Part shown: piece after piece, positions 33,891 through 45,505 of the stretch
Position numbering within the stretch: position 1 is the stretch's first letter
Layout: each line of letters opens with the position of its first letter
DNA from: Diphasiastrum complanatum
Lineage: Eukaryota > Streptophyta > Lycopodiopsida > Lycopodiales > Lycopodiaceae
Length of the DNA: 64,000 nt
Direction: 5' to 3'
Assembly: GCA_029204225.1 (NCBI GenBank)
Contig: CM055097.1
Location: forward strand, 42,698,858 to 42,762,857
Notes under the pieces: model-generated
Database searches by the model: none
What the model was told of the DNA's origin: nothing
Seen by the model: only the letters and a program-made list of their open reading frames with translations
Position numbers and translations under genes: made by a program

Positions 33891-34210
33891 GATTTCCGAC
33901 ACAAGGTTCCGACAGATTCGAAAAAAATTCATAATCCGTCGGAATCCGACATAATAATACGTCGGAATCCGACACAAAAAAATAAAAAAATTGCCGAATT
34001 ATTATTTTTTTGCCAGAAATTATTTTTTTTACGGACGTCAGATTCTGACGGCCAGTAAAAATGTCGGAATCCGACATCTCATTTCGGACACTGCACCTTT
34101 TTAAATGGATGACATCACCTGTCCATGCATAAAAAAGAAAGCATAAAGCGAACGTTGGATTCTGACGGATAATACAGATGTCAGAATTCGACGTCCGTGA
34201 CCGAATTTTC
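33891..34210. repeat. Cluster of short inverted repeats around 'gtcggaatccgac'
   Basis: At least three copies of GTCGGAATCCGAC (33938, 33961, 34063), each a 5-bp-arm near-palindrome, lie with related forms such as 'CGTCAGATTCTGACG' (34036) and 'GTCAGAATTCGAC' (about 34182). The cluster interrupts the gypsy pol reading and precedes the nested copia fragment. It may be the terminal region of a nested element; no gene was seen. Confidence 0.55.
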
Positions 34211-35490
34211 AAAGCCGCGTCATTTTTCTAGGGTTTTTTTATTTGTATTCTTGCAAGAGATTGTTGGAGATCGGCTTTTGGCGCAGAGTCTTCTCAACTC
34301 TATCAATTCCATTTGTCTCATTCCAAGTACGATTCTTTTGTTTTGTTATGTGCAACTAAGATTTCTTTTTTTGTAACTTTTTCTTGTACACTATCTTCCT
34401 TGTATTGTATATTTTGTGTAGTTAAACACAAATATGTGTCTTAGTGATTTATGATCATGAGCGAATGAGAGAGGAAGAGAAGGATGTGTGCGAGAGACAG
34501 AGAGAGCAAGAAAAATATAGATAAAAGAGTTTGATGTAATATTATGCTCTTTGTAAATTTTAGGGTTTAGATTTAATGTTATGTTCTTTGTGAAATAGTG
34601 TGAGATTGAGTGCTCTTGAGGTTTGAATGAAGATCATAACCAGCTCCACCATCAAAGATGTGGAGCTACCACTTTTTCTCACAAAACTCAAAATGAACTT
34701 TGAAGAGTGCCATTGACTCACTATCTCCGTTGGAAGCTTGAGATATCTTGGCTATGGGGTGCTTAATTATCTCTGCTCTATGAGTTAGAACCCAGTTTTC
34801 CTTGCAAGGCATTTGGAGAGCTGGCCTACCATCGTTGCTAGATGAGTGAGCCATCTAACCATTCAATCACATTATAGCCGTTGAGGAATTGAACGTTGAC
34901 TTCCAAAATACTGCAAGATTATTGTTGATTTCCAAAAGAGAGTTGAGAGATGTGATTATTAACATCGCTACCTCTATAATACACCTGACCATCACTGCTA
35001 CTACTTTGCAAGCCTTCACTATGCCTATGAGTATTAGATATGAAGGAAAGCCATCACTAAGCTAGCTGTCAGATCAGAGACTCAGCTACACGACCATGAA
35101 AAGGGAGCTTGCAATTGTTGTCTAAAGCTGATCTATCAACGACCATTGAGAACTCACTGATTTATTGTCAATGGGAGCCCTCATGGCTGTTCTAGTTGAG
35201 AGCAATTCTGTCCTAGCAAAGGACAAAAGCAAAGTGACAAACATAGTAGAATCAATTGAAGCATTCATGACTAGCACTTCTTCACTTTTCGGCTACATGC
35301 ATATGCACTCGAAAATAGGTATGGCTTTATCTATTTTCAGTTCGTTTCATCTACGTCATTTTTTGTAATCATTTATTTTTCGTATGCACTTCAAATTTTT
35401 GTCGATTGGAGTATGTTTGGTTGCAATTATGCTAGTTTCCATACAAGTTAACGAATGGGTTTGTAGTGTATTAGTGACTAAGCCATAGGC
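34211..35490. other. Noncoding stretch before the nested copia fragment
   Basis: No recognisable gene. The short frames at 34666-34854 (minus) and 35165-35368 (plus) have no motif. By position it could hold the 5' LTR and gag of the copia element whose integrase starts at about 35497, but no LTR ends or primer-binding site could be identified. Confidence 0.4.
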
Positions 35491-35496
35491 ATGCAA

Positions 35497-36660
35497 CAAA
35501 AGGTCCGTTAGATGTTGTTCATAAAGATATATGTGGACCTATGCAAACTCCTTCATTACTAGATGCAAGGTATTTCATTACCTTTATTGACAAATTCTCC
35601 GGAAGAATAGCTCTTTATTTTATTAAACAGAAATTAGAGGCTTTTATCAAGTTTAGACAATTCAAAGAGCATGCAGAAAATCAGATTGGTAAACAAATCA
35701 AAGCACTGAGGTCAGATAACGGGGGAGAATATATCTCCACCGAATTCAAGGATTACTACATTAACAATGGCATTGAGCAACAATACATTTCCTCATATTC
35801 GCCTTAGTCAAATGGTCTTGCTGAGAGAAAGAACCTTAGTCGAATCAGCAAAGAGCATGTTATCACATGCAACACTTCCAAAGTCCTTCTGGGCTGAAGC
35901 TATTTCAACAACAACCTATATTCAGAATAGATGTCCTACTAAAGGTCTCTCAGACAAAACACCATTCGAAGTTTGGACATGTACCAAACCTTCTTTATCA
36001 AACTTACGAGTTTTTGAATGTACTGGTTATGCGCAAATTCCTCATGATCTCAGGAAGAAACTCAACTTTCAAAGTATCAAATGTATTTTCATCAACTACA
36101 CTACTTCAGACCAAGCCTATAAGTTGTTCAATTCCATCGAGTCGAAAATATTCACTAGCGAGGATATCATCTTCATCGAAGATCAGTTTACCGACCTCAA
36201 AGGAAAAGACAGTTCCCACATAGTCGACCTGTCAGATTCTCTTGACATATTGAACTTCCTCAGTTGACTATTCCCATTGAAGGTCCAAGCTCATCTACTT
36301 TCGATGAACAACATATCAACGACGAATCAGAAGATGATGATGTTGCAGTAGAGCAACTACAGTATGATGAAAATGATCAACTTTCTCTATTTCCCAGAAG
36401 ACCATTATCAGGTATATTGACGAGTTTGCAACCTACCTTGTTCATGAGCCGACGACTGTCAAAGAGACACTCAGTCAGCCAAATTTCGATCTCTGAAAAG
36501 AAGCTATGGATAAAGAGTATTCATCTCTTATCAAGAACCAGACATGGACGATTGTTGAATTACCTGCTAGCAGAAACATAGTTGATAGCAAATGGATTTT
36601 CAAATTCAAGTACAAAGCAGACAGAAGCATCGACAGAAGAAAACTTGTCGCCAGACATTA
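35497..36660 (+). pseudogene. Nested Ty1/copia integrase and start of RT
   Basis: Plus-strand translation runs 'GPLDVVHKDICGPM', 'YFITFIDKFSGR' (first Asp), 'ALRSDNGGEYISTEF' (second Asp, about 35705-35750), then an in-frame TAG in the 'YSP*SNGLAERKN' block (third acidic residue retained). 'LPKSFWAEAI', 'TPFEVW' and 'LSNLRVFE' (35767-36267) follow, and RT-start sequence 'WTIVELPASRNIVDSKWIFK' (36540-36605). It ends abruptly at about 36660. It lies in opposite orientation inside the gypsy element, between pol and protease. Confidence 0.85.
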
Positions 36661-36799
36661 GAGGAGTTACAAACATCAAAAGGGCCGTCTAAGAAATGCC
36701 ACATAGGACAAAAAAAAACGCCGGATTTTAAAACTCCGACGGACTTTCAGGTCCAGTTTAGCTTAACCTTACTAGTAATGTGTAGCTAACATGACACGA

Positions 36800-37813
36800 T
36801 TATGACGTATGCAACTGCGACTTCAAGAACCCATGACGCTCATTAACTAACTTTTTCAAATTTGAAAATGAGATTGTGTCCCTCGTTTTAACTAGCGAGA
36901 GAATATCAATAAAATTGACATTGATGATAGGTGTATCCAGATCAAGTAATTGGTAGTGATCAATCGGGAGTGGAGAGGTACAATTATCCTGATGCTGAGC
37001 ATAGTAATCGACATTCACACAATCAATGGTAGCTAGACTGTAACTCCAGTTTATGATATCAGTAGATTTAACATAATGACCTTTTTCGTGGCTGGACTGG
37101 TATGGCTCAAATATTGAGCTGGTGGTTGAGGATCCCTCATCATGGATGTGTGCAGGTTTGAGTTTACCCATTGAGTCAATGGTGACAGAACTGTCACGAT
37201 TGCCAAAAGTGACTCGGCCTTTGCTTCAGTCATGAACGACTCGTGCATTGGTGAGCCACGGACGACCAAGTAGTAATCCATAAGAATAGGCATTATTAGG
37301 AATATCAAGTACTACGAGATCAACAGAAAACTCGAGACCTCCTATTTTGATCAGCACGTGCGGAAGGAAACCGGTAGGTCGGACCACACTTTACCTGCAA
37401 ATACTAGGATGTTTACCTGCACAGATAAAGCATCCTCGTATTGCGGGTAGTTGATGTGCGGCAAAGACAACTTGGTTTGGATTGTAAGCTTGGCCATTGG
37501 GATCCACTGATTGAGCATTAGAATCATAGGTATAATAAACAACCATTTCAGTAGAGTATTGTGGTTGAGTATTGTCTTCCACATAGTAGGTGGCCGGATT
37601 GATGGTATTCGGATCAAGATAATGGACAACGTTTTGTGGGGTAGGTTGGTTAACAACAAACTGTTGTCGTGGGGATTGGTATTGATTTGGTGTAGGTGGT
37701 CGTGGTTGGTAGACCCCTGGTTGTGGCACAGGTTGTTGTGGCGGGTAAGGGCGATAAGCTCGATAGTGGTGGGTCTCGTGGCTGCTGGGAAATGATTTCG
37801 CAATTGAGGGCAT
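36800..37813 (-). pseudogene. Ty3/gypsy gag C-terminus and protease region
   Basis: On the minus strand a Pro/Gln/Tyr-rich gag tail (37813-37391) ends in a Cys-containing 'GCFICAGKHPSIC'. Protease-like sequence follows, with 'YGLLLGRPWLTNARVVHD' (about 37270-37215), the conserved C-terminal part of retropepsins, then an acidic, low-complexity extension to 36800. The catalytic DSG/DTG triplet was not located with confidence. Frameshifts separate the open pieces. Confidence 0.7.
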
Positions 37814-37830
37814 TCATTAGCAGTGTGATG

Positions 37831-39078
37831 CTATGAGCAGAGTGGACACCAGACATTTTCCCTTATTGGAAAGGATTTCTCAGCAATCTGTCTCATGGCG
37901 GTTTGGAAATCGGCAGTGAGTTTATCCATATGAGATTGTTGAGCATTTTGCCAGGTTTCCATTTGATGTAGAAGGTCAGAATACTGAGCAATATTATCAG
38001 ACTTGGGGTGATTAGGACGGTCTAGATTCTTAGATTTCTTTTCACGATGGTCAAAGTCATCGTCGGAACCTTCGTCTTCTTCACGGATAGCATCGGTCAT
38101 CACATCTTCAAGTTGATCATAAAGGTCAACTGGTTTGAGTTCACGGCGGATGTTTTTTGGCAATCCAACTAAGAATAGTTTTATGGCCATTGGTTTGGTG
38201 ATATTTTCATCAACACATTTTACTTTGAGACGTTTAAAATGCTTAATGTAGTTTCGGATAGACTCTTCACAACGCATCTTGATATGAGTAATTTGAATAA
38301 ACAGTATCTGAGTCAGTTTGGATGGTTTGAAACGCTTGATGAGAGCATCCTTGAGGGTGGTCCAAGAAGCAAGATCAGGAGCTTTGAGATTCAAGTACCA
38401 CTCCTTGGCGGTGCCATAGAGTACTATGGGAAATAGGTGAAGCTTTTCAGCCATAAAAACGACATGCATTATCAAAGTCTTGGAGAAATCGGACTGGGTC
38501 AGATTCACCATCGTACTTTGGTGCATCAATACGTGGAATTCTTCGGAACCTTCGTCTTCTTCACGGATAGCATCGTTCATCACGTCTTTAAGTTGATCAT
38601 AAAGGTCAACTGGTTTGAGTTCACGGCGGATGTTTTTTGGCAATTCCAACTAAGAATAGTTTTATGGCCATTCGTTCGGTGATATTTTCATCAACACATT
38701 CTACTTTGAGACGTTTAAAATGCTCAATGTACTTTCGGATAAACTCTTCGCGATGCATCTTGATATGAGTAATTTGAATGAACGGGCTCTGAGTCAGTTT
38801 GGATGGTTTGAAACGCTTGATGAGAGCATCCTTGAGGGTGGTCCAAGAAGCAAGATCAGGAGCTTCGAGATTCAAGTACCACTCCTTGGCGGTGCCATAG
38901 AGTACTATGGGAAATAGGTGAAGCTTTTCAGCCATAAAAACGGCATGCATTATCAAAGTCTTGGAGAAATCGGACTGGGTCAGATTCGCCATCGTACTTT
39001 GGTGCATCGATACGTGGAATTCTTCGTTCTAGTCGTGGAGGAGTCGGATTAGAAGATTCAGCATAGTCACGAGACATG
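37831..39078 (-). pseudogene. Ty3/gypsy gag with internal tandem duplication
   Basis: From an ATG at 39078 the minus strand reads an N-terminus with 'IDAPKYDGESDPVRFLQDF', then the retrotransposon gag core 'LHLFPIVLYGTAKEWYLNL', 'WTTLKDALIKRF' and 'VDENIT' (39007-38621). The core then repeats almost unchanged (38520-38100), followed by a basic segment and a zinc-knuckle-like 'CPLCSHHTANEC' (about 37860-37825). Both copies contain the same acidic 'IREEDEGS' junction. A stop and frameshifts indicate a pseudogene. Confidence 0.85.
38066..39023 (-). repeat. Tandem duplication of about 478 bp within gag
   Basis: Units 38066-38543 and 38544-39023 are near-identical; for example 'cggaaccttcgtcttcttca' begins at about 38066 and again at 38544, and 'gtttggatggtttgaaacgc' at about 38313 and 38796. 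Differences are mostly single bases plus one inserted base near 38645, which shifts the frame. Confidence 0.9.
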
Positions 39079-39931
39079 ATGTAGAATATAGATGAGTAGG
39101 ACAGTACTGTAGTTGGTAAAAGGGCAGTTTGCTTGCAGAATGGATATTGTAGGACAAAAATTGGTCTTTTTGATCGTAATAGAATTTGTGGACAGGCCGA
39201 GAAATCGTGGAAAGACAGATAAATCTAACTATAATACTCGTGAATTTTGAAAAGGAGTTTTGAATGTTAGAATAGTGATTTTTTTATATTTTCTGGAAAA
39301 AATTTGGAGTTTCAGAATTCGCGGATAGGACAGGGAAATCGTGCTCTTTAAGAACAAATTCTTAGGCTAGATGGCGAATGCTAACAGGGAGGTTTGACTG
39401 GCAGATAGGAAATATGAAAAAAAATGTGATGTTCTGACAGGAAACAGGCAAAATCTCTGAGATAGAATTCGCGGAGCTGCTGGAGGACTGATCTTAATGA
39501 GATCTAGCCTCAGTGAAGCCGGCGAATCTAGGACAAAGATTTGGGTGAGAAATAAGGGATTTTGAGAGTATATCAGGCTGTTTTCTCAAAATCTGATCGT
39601 TGTCAGAATTTGTGAAGGTGATAAAATGAAAGATCAGGGTCTGTTAAGGCTGCAGACAGGCTGGCGAATTCTGATATACCTTTTTGGTTGTGAAAAAGGT
39701 CACTTGGGTCACTTCTTTTGAAGAAAATGCCCAAGTTGACTCTTTTGTTGCTTCCCCCCAGTTGAAGAAGTTGTTCCGCAGCTCATGTAGAATCTGGAGA
39801 GATGACGCGTGCTGTTTGTTGGTAGATAAAGACAAGTACACAAGCAAACATACAACACGGAAGTAAAAAAAACAAAAAAAAAAGGAGAAGAAGCTAGGTA
39901 GAAAATACTTAAAAAGCGGCAATGACGCCAA
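39079..39931 (-). other. Gypsy leader between LTR and gag
   Basis: About 850 bases on the minus strand between the putative primer-binding site and the gag ATG. No open frame with a recognisable product; the frame 39644-39943 overlaps the LTR junction and is likely spurious. Confidence 0.5.
39916..39931 (-). promoter_or_regulatory. Putative tRNA primer-binding site
   Basis: The minus strand reads TTGGCGTCATTGCCGC immediately after the LTR end '...CCAACA'. It resembles the 'TTGGCGCCGTTGCCGG'-type primer-binding sites found in many plant Ty3 elements, with two differences near the middle. Position and resemblance support the call; the matching tRNA was not tested. Confidence 0.5.
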
Positions 39932-40752
39932 TGTTGGAAGCATTTCTAGTTCGTGCGGTGACTAGATCTACTTATGGGTGTAGTATAAGGATGTAGAGAT
40001 TCGTCCTTTTAAGTTTCTACAACAAGCTTCAACGGAAATACGAAAATAAAACAATGACGAAGCACTAAGGCTTACCCAACTAGTGCCAAAAACAGAAATG
40101 AATGAACTGAGATGACAAAATACAAAACCTTACTAAGGCTTACCCAACTAGCAAGGTGATTAGACTAAATCCTAGATTAACACCCAAAGGGTAATAAAAT
40201 GAGATTGTGACAAATACTAAGCAAATAAGCAATAATGAACATGCCACAATAAAATCGATGAAAAGGAGGCAAGAGGAGGCCGAGCACCTTCCCTCAAGCT
40301 ATGCACCTTTCCAAAGGGAACACAAATGAAATAGAATGATAATTCTCCAAAATAGAGAGCAAGATAGCTTAATCTCAAAAGTGTCGTTTACAAAGCAAAT
40401 ACCTCTCCTTTTATGGCAAGGAGGGTCTTCCATAAGTGTCTACTAACTTATGGGACTAATCTCTTTCTAGCCTTTCTGAAACTTCTAACTTAGGATTTAG
40501 AACTTCAAATTTCTTAACTTAAGAAAACTTAAGATAAAATATTGCTAATCTTAAGTTTCCTAAGTCTAAGTTCTAAATCTAAGTTTAAGCTTTTTATTAT
40601 TATTATTTAAGCTTATACTCATGGACTTACAAAACACATGCCATGGCTGAAGTTTATTGACAGATACTCATACGTGGTCTTACAAAACACATGCCACAAA
40701 GTTTTATTTCTTTTTTCTTTTTATTTTCTCTGTGTTAGCACAGTTGCTAACA
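39932..40752 (-). mobile_element. 5' LTR of the Ty3/gypsy element
   Basis: The minus strand begins TGTTAGCAACTG (40752) and ends CTTCCAACA (39932), giving TG...CA ends and 821 bases, followed directly by the putative primer-binding site and then leader and gag. A 'CATAAAAGG' near 40410 could be its TATA region. The LTR lies inside the family L element (its ORF resumes at about 40760), so the gypsy element seems to have inserted there. The partner 3' LTR was not found near 30.4 kb. Confidence 0.55.
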
Positions 40753-40759
40753 GTTGGCG

Positions 40760-41047
40760 TCCAAATCACCAATTGCAAGATGGGATGATTGCCTTCTAAC
40801 ATTGAATTTCAATCCAAATATCTTGATGGCATCCGACAAAGTCCAAGATCAGTTGCCATTCGCCAGATTATACTATCGAGCTGCAATGCTGGGTGGAGCA
40901 TGAGAGTCCAAATTTACAGCTTGGACAACCTCCAATTGGATTGCAGGGGCCAATAAGTGCTTTTTACTGCACAAAAAGGATTTCAACACCGAGCATCTGG
41001 AATTCATGGAAAAGGTGCAATACCACCCCAACAAGAGCCCGAAATAG
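40760..41047 (+). pseudogene. Unrecognised family L ORF, second copy (C-terminal part)
   Basis: The plus-strand frame is collinear with the minus-strand protein at 27047-26478: 'SPIARWDDCLLTLNFNPN', 'LMASDKVQDQLPFARLYY', one stop (TGA where the other copy has Trp, in 'GGA*ESKF'), 'WTTSNWIAGANKCFLL', 'LEFMEKVQYH', and a terminal 'NKSPK' with TAG at 41045-41047. Its upstream part is cut off by the gypsy LTR. It is followed by the same noncoding block and purine tract, then an LTR. Confidence 0.6.
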
Positions 41048-41694
41048 ATAATCTCATGAGGTGTCGTGGGATCGCCACCAATTTTGGTGGGGGATACTGT
41101 TGGAGGGTTTGTGGATCCCAAGGCAACCCTAACCCTAGGTAATTAAGTGAGAGGGATTTGGCACCCTGGGCGTGTAAGTCCAACCCAATGATCACATAGA
41201 GATTTTATAATCAGAAAGCCAATAAAAGGACTTTAGGCCAATTATGCGGGACTTTTAATGGCGCAGGGCCAAGTTAGTGAATAAAGGAGGGGCTCCCACC
41301 AGAATACATTTCAAATTGGTTCCCTCCAATTAATGAATGGATTCCCTCCACTATTTGAATTCTTAGGTTTAGATTAGCCAATAGGAATTGGGGCGCCCAT
41401 CTCCCCAATTGCCTATATAAGTAGCAATTTCAAATTATTGTACATGTTCTCTTTTCATTTCAATACAAGCAGGTTGGCCCATGGATCTAGTGTTATTGAA
41501 TGTAGGGTTAATGCTTAGTGTTAATTTATAGTGGGATCTTAGTGTTAATTATGGATCATCAATGCATGCTGGATTTTGATCTATGCTATCGCTCTCATGG
41601 GATCGAACCTCTGCGTGACAACTAACCTCGTCTCCTTGATGCCTGTGAGCTTGGATCTAGGGTTGAGACTAGGGTAGGAAATAGTCTCACAACA
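41048..41694 (+). mobile_element. Purine tract and LTR, family L, copy 2
   Basis: A conserved block 'ATCGCCACCAATTTTGGTGG' and 'GGGATAC' precedes the LTR (41098-41694, 597 bases), which begins TGTTGGAGGG and ends CACAACA. It carries 'CTATATAAG' at about 41413, a TATA-like element. Being preceded by the ORF end and purine tract, it is a 3' LTR. No matching internal sequence follows it. Confidence 0.72.
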
Positions 41695-42740
41695 GGAATG
41701 GATCAAAGAGTTTCAAAATGTAGAGAAAACTCCAGTGGCACATAACGCTAATATGAGACCATCAAGGATGTTGCAAGAGTCAATGTAAAATTCTCAGTTA
41801 CACCATAGAGATGAGCCACTTCAAAAGGTGGAGCATGAAGAACCACGAACTTAGTTATAGTCTTGTTTTCTCTCAAGTTGAATGGACATAACATTTAGAG
41901 AGTCATGAACATAGTGCCTGTGCAAAAAGTACAAAAAGGACCAAGTGTGAATCCTAATCTGATCCTCAAGAAGGATTGGTTGTCAGATTACTTGATCTAT
42001 CAATCTACTTGAGATTAAGATCAATCTAGATCAATTCTAGACACAAAATCCTAACAAGAACAATCATTAATTGAAGGTAGGTGTACTTTCTAGTTTCACA
42101 CGTGTGAAACACTGTATGAGTACGTACTCCAACCTGAAAATCAAGTACACATTGATAGAACCTCAAAACAATCAAAACAAATGTAGACAAATGGAGAGAA
42201 TCACTCAAAATTGCTTCCAAAACCAAGATTGGTGTCTCACATTGATTATGGCCAAATGTGGCTCTATATATACAATAAGTGGGAGCTCGTGGTACTGATC
42301 ATCCCTATGATCCCACATGTGTGAAGGTGCTTTGTCATATGATGATTCATCATGCAAAACTGACACTTGGGACAAAACCTTCTATTTTGAGCACTTTTGG
42401 TCCATTTTCCTTCTATATGGAGATCTACTTGGAAATCTTCTAAAAGTCAAAATTCGCCTACTTCAGCTTATTCCACACATGTGAGCTGTCCTCTACACAT
42501 GTGATATGACACCTAACCAAAGGATGTGGCTCATGCAATCAATAGATTGATGCCATGTGTCATATGTCTAGAAAACTAGTTTTTGGTCTTTTTAGCCACT
42601 AGAACTTGAATTAAATCATATGTACAACCTATATGATTATGGTACATGACAAGTACATTATTTTCACACGTGGGAACAGGCTCCACACATGTGTAATCAT
42701 CTATATACAAGATTTTTGGCCTCTACCAAGCTTATTTTTG
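41695..42740. other. Anonymous stretch with CACAYGTG palindromes
   Basis: No gene. It contains six CACAYGTG-type motifs: 'TTTCACACGTGTGAAA' at about 42097, and others near 42315, 42474, 42494, 42665 and 42685. These are G-box or E-box-like in form, but no adjacent gene makes them a promoter. Confidence 0.45.
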
Positions 42741-42744
42741 CATT

Positions 42745-43362
42745 TTTCACAGTGCCTAATGCCAAGGAGATTCTCACAAATTGGTTAAAGAAGGAGAATA
42801 ATCTAGCTGCCGATGAGGAATTACTTTGTGTCTTTCATGAGCCTAGCAATGAAGTACTACATATCAGAACAACATGGGAGAGTGATAAGCAAAATATCAC
42901 TTTGCCTACAACATAAAATTTTATGAAAAAGAAGTTGTAGTGGTAGATGGTGGTTCAAGAGTTAACCTGATTTCTACAAAGCTTTTTGAAAGATGTGGTC
43001 TACAAGGACTTAAACCAGCTTCATTTGTAATCAAACTTGCAGATCAGAGGAGTGTCAAGCCAAAAATGATATTGACTGACATATCAAAAAAGATAGTAGG
43101 AGTGCATTATGTTCTCACATTTGTGGTGATGGATCTACTTGAATCACTTGCTAATTATTGTGTTTTACTATGTCGACCATGGTTAAGAGTTGGTAATGAA
43201 ATTCATGATTGGGGAATAGGAAAATCACATTTGGAAATGGAGAGCAAATGGTTAAAGGTAATCATCAACAAGAGAAATGAAGCTTGTGCCACAGAAAATG
43301 GATGTCGACTTTTTCACAAAGATCATATTATTGATCATCCAGAAAAAAAAAGGCAACTTTAA
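42745..43362 (+). pseudogene. Retrotransposon aspartic protease fragment
   Basis: The plus strand encodes 'VDGGSRVNLIS' (42942-42975; active-site DGGS in place of DSG/DTG), 'IKLADQRSV' and 'YCVLLCRPWLRVGNEI' (about 43155-43205). This layout is that of plant Ty3-type retropepsins. The frame 42940-43362 is open; the part before it reads in another frame (42689-42916). No RT follows before the LTR at 44014, so the element has lost most of pol or two fragments are juxtaposed. Confidence 0.68.
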
Positions 43363-44013
43363 GTACTCATTGTGATTCTCAAGACATGGTACATTGGGAA
43401 GAGATATTGGCAACAATGGATTGCATGTCTAGTTGTGAATGCAAAGGATAATTAAAGCTAGTTGAAGCATCGTCAAAGAGAAATGTCATGGATATGGCAA
43501 CTAGTTTGGATGTGAATCTTGTAAATGTTGATTGCAATTCACGATAACTACTCTTTATAAGACAAAATTTATTGTATATGGAGTCACTCAAATATAGTGA
43601 ATGCACACTTTTCAAGAATCCTTTATACAAAGCTATTTGTGCATCAACACTTAAAAATCTTCCATTCAAAGAGCATGTTATACAAAAAGATCCAACACTG
43701 AACACATGTCAATGTAGAGAAAAAACGAGGACGAGATAACCCTCAACATCATAGTCCAAGGTGGCAATAGGACTAATGGCAGAAGGGTGATATTTCAATG
43801 GAGTCACATTTTCCATTTGTATATATATCCATAAATAAAGCAACAAGTTTTATGTAAGTGAATTCTTATCTACGCTTTACTGGAGCAAACAAAATTTTAT
43901 CTCATCATTGAGACCAATAAGCTTCCTCCAATTACATCATAACACAACATTCCACAACATTCAAGCATTGAGGCAGGTGCCGTGGGACTGCCACCAATTT
44001 TTGTGGGGGATAG
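43363..44013 (+). other. Internal remnant ending in a conserved purine tract
   Basis: No product recognised between the protease fragment and the LTR. The last 45 bases match the pre-LTR block of the other two family L copies ('GCCGTGGGACTGCCACCAAT', then 'TTTTGTGGGGGATAG'). Confidence 0.5.
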
Positions 44014-44715
44014 TGTTGGGGATTGGCGGGATATCAACATACCATGTACATAGATCAGATTGATCTAGTGTAGGGAATAAGTGTGAGGGAATTGGCACCC
44101 TACATGTGCAAGTTTAACCCAGTGATCACATTCAGGTTATTTGATCAAATAGATAACAATAAAAGGACTTTTAGATTATTTACAAGAGTAAATAAGTTTA
44201 GAGGCCTAAAGTCAACTTAGTGATTGGAGGGTCCTTTCCCACCTAAATTCAAATTCAAACAATAAGGGAGGTAGAAAATGGCCAATAGCCATTGAGGCCA
44301 AGGGCCCAAAATCCACTATAAATAGTCGTACTTTGTAATTCATTCTTCATGTTCAATCAAGAAGGTGGAGCCTCTGCCATTTTGCAAATTCGATTTCCTT
44401 GCAATTCCTCTTTCTCCATCTCTCATGTGCTTTTGCTATATTCATATTTGTTGGATTTGCTACTTGTTGGATTTGAATATTGTTTCCATTTTTGTGGGAG
44501 AAAAGAGAGAGAGAAAAGTAAGCTTGATCATGGAGATTTAGGATTAGTGGATGTTAGTGTTAGATCATCATTGAAAGCATGGATATCATTATGAAACTAA
44601 GCTTTACTCTCATGGGAATGAACTTCCGCATGACATGTTAGAATCCTCTTCATATCTTAATTGCTTTGCATGTGCTTGGAATTAGGGTTGAAGGTGGACA
44701 AGAAAAGACCCTACA
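44014..44715 (+). mobile_element. LTR, family L, copy 3
   Basis: Starts TGTTGGGG and ends CCCTACA. It aligns with the LTR at 41098-41694 in blocks: 'GTGAGGGAATTGGCACCCT' near 44081, 'CCCAGTGATCACAT' near 44118, 'AATAAAAGGACTTTTAG' near 44158, and the terminal 'CTCATGGGAATGAACTTC' region near 44610. A TATA-like 'CTATAAATAG' is near 44315. It is more diverged than copies 1 and 2 are from each other. Confidence 0.68.
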
Positions 44716-45114
44716 TTGATACACATTACATGATAATCGATTAATAAAAACGTATCAACATATAATCTTTTCAAAGTAAATAAAATAAAAAGTTGTGTAG
44801 TAAACTTCTCTCAATTTGCTTCTAAATTTAATAAAACAAGACAATAATTTGTTAATATGTCTCTCAAAACATTTAACATAAAATAAAAATATTGAGAATT
44901 TTAATTCCATATTCTTTATAAATTCACTTATAAAATTTTTACACTATTGATATTTTCTTATAAATTTTGTGCTAAAGTTCTAGAAAACAACACTAAAGGT
45001 TCATACTTAGAATCAATTTTAGAAAATGTATCAAGAAAAAAGTTTGTCACAAAAGAAGCATTTTTGGGACATAGAAGTTGGAAGTTTGGACAAAAAATAT
45101 GTAAGAAAATGTAA

Positions 45115-45175
45115 AATATATTTACATGACTTAATTATAATATTGACAAATATAATTAAGTCATGTAAATATATT
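45115..45175. repeat. Perfect inverted repeat, 25-bp arms, 11-base loop
   Basis: Arm 45115-45139 (starts AATATATTTACATGAC) is exactly complementary to 45151-45175 (starts TATAATTAAGTCATG). The arms are AT-rich with a central CATGAC/GTCATG block. Arm identity is perfect, so it is recent or under constraint. Confidence 0.9.
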
Positions 45176-45304
45176 GTAGTTATTGGAAAGTGATATTGTC
45201 ATTTGACACTTGGTATCAGAATGATTACATTTTTTGAAGCTTTGTCAAATTTGGGTTGCACATTTGGACGAAATGATATTATATAAAAGGCGCTCATAGA
45301 ATGG

Positions 45305-45505
45305 ATTTGTAATAAGAAAATTCATTGATGAAAAATAGGTAAGAAAAATGGGCCGTGAATCCAGGTGACTCTTGGGATTGAATTGAGGGCTCATAAAAGA
45401 AAATTTACTTAAATGAACCCTCAATTCGATCCCGATGATCGAATTCAAAGGTCATGGCCCTTTTTTCTTATCTATTCTTCGTTCTTATATTGAGTTTTCT
45501 CGTCA
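45305..45505. repeat. Imperfect inverted repeat of about 200 bp (MITE or hairpin candidate)
   Basis: The left half ('gtaagaaaaatgggccgtga' at about 45339, then 'ggattgaattgagggctcat') pairs imperfectly with the right half ('atgaaccctcaattcgatcc' at about 45413, then 'ggtcatggcccttttttctt'). The pairing extends outward over further AT-rich sequence. It could fold as a long imperfect hairpin; no protein is encoded. Confidence 0.6.
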
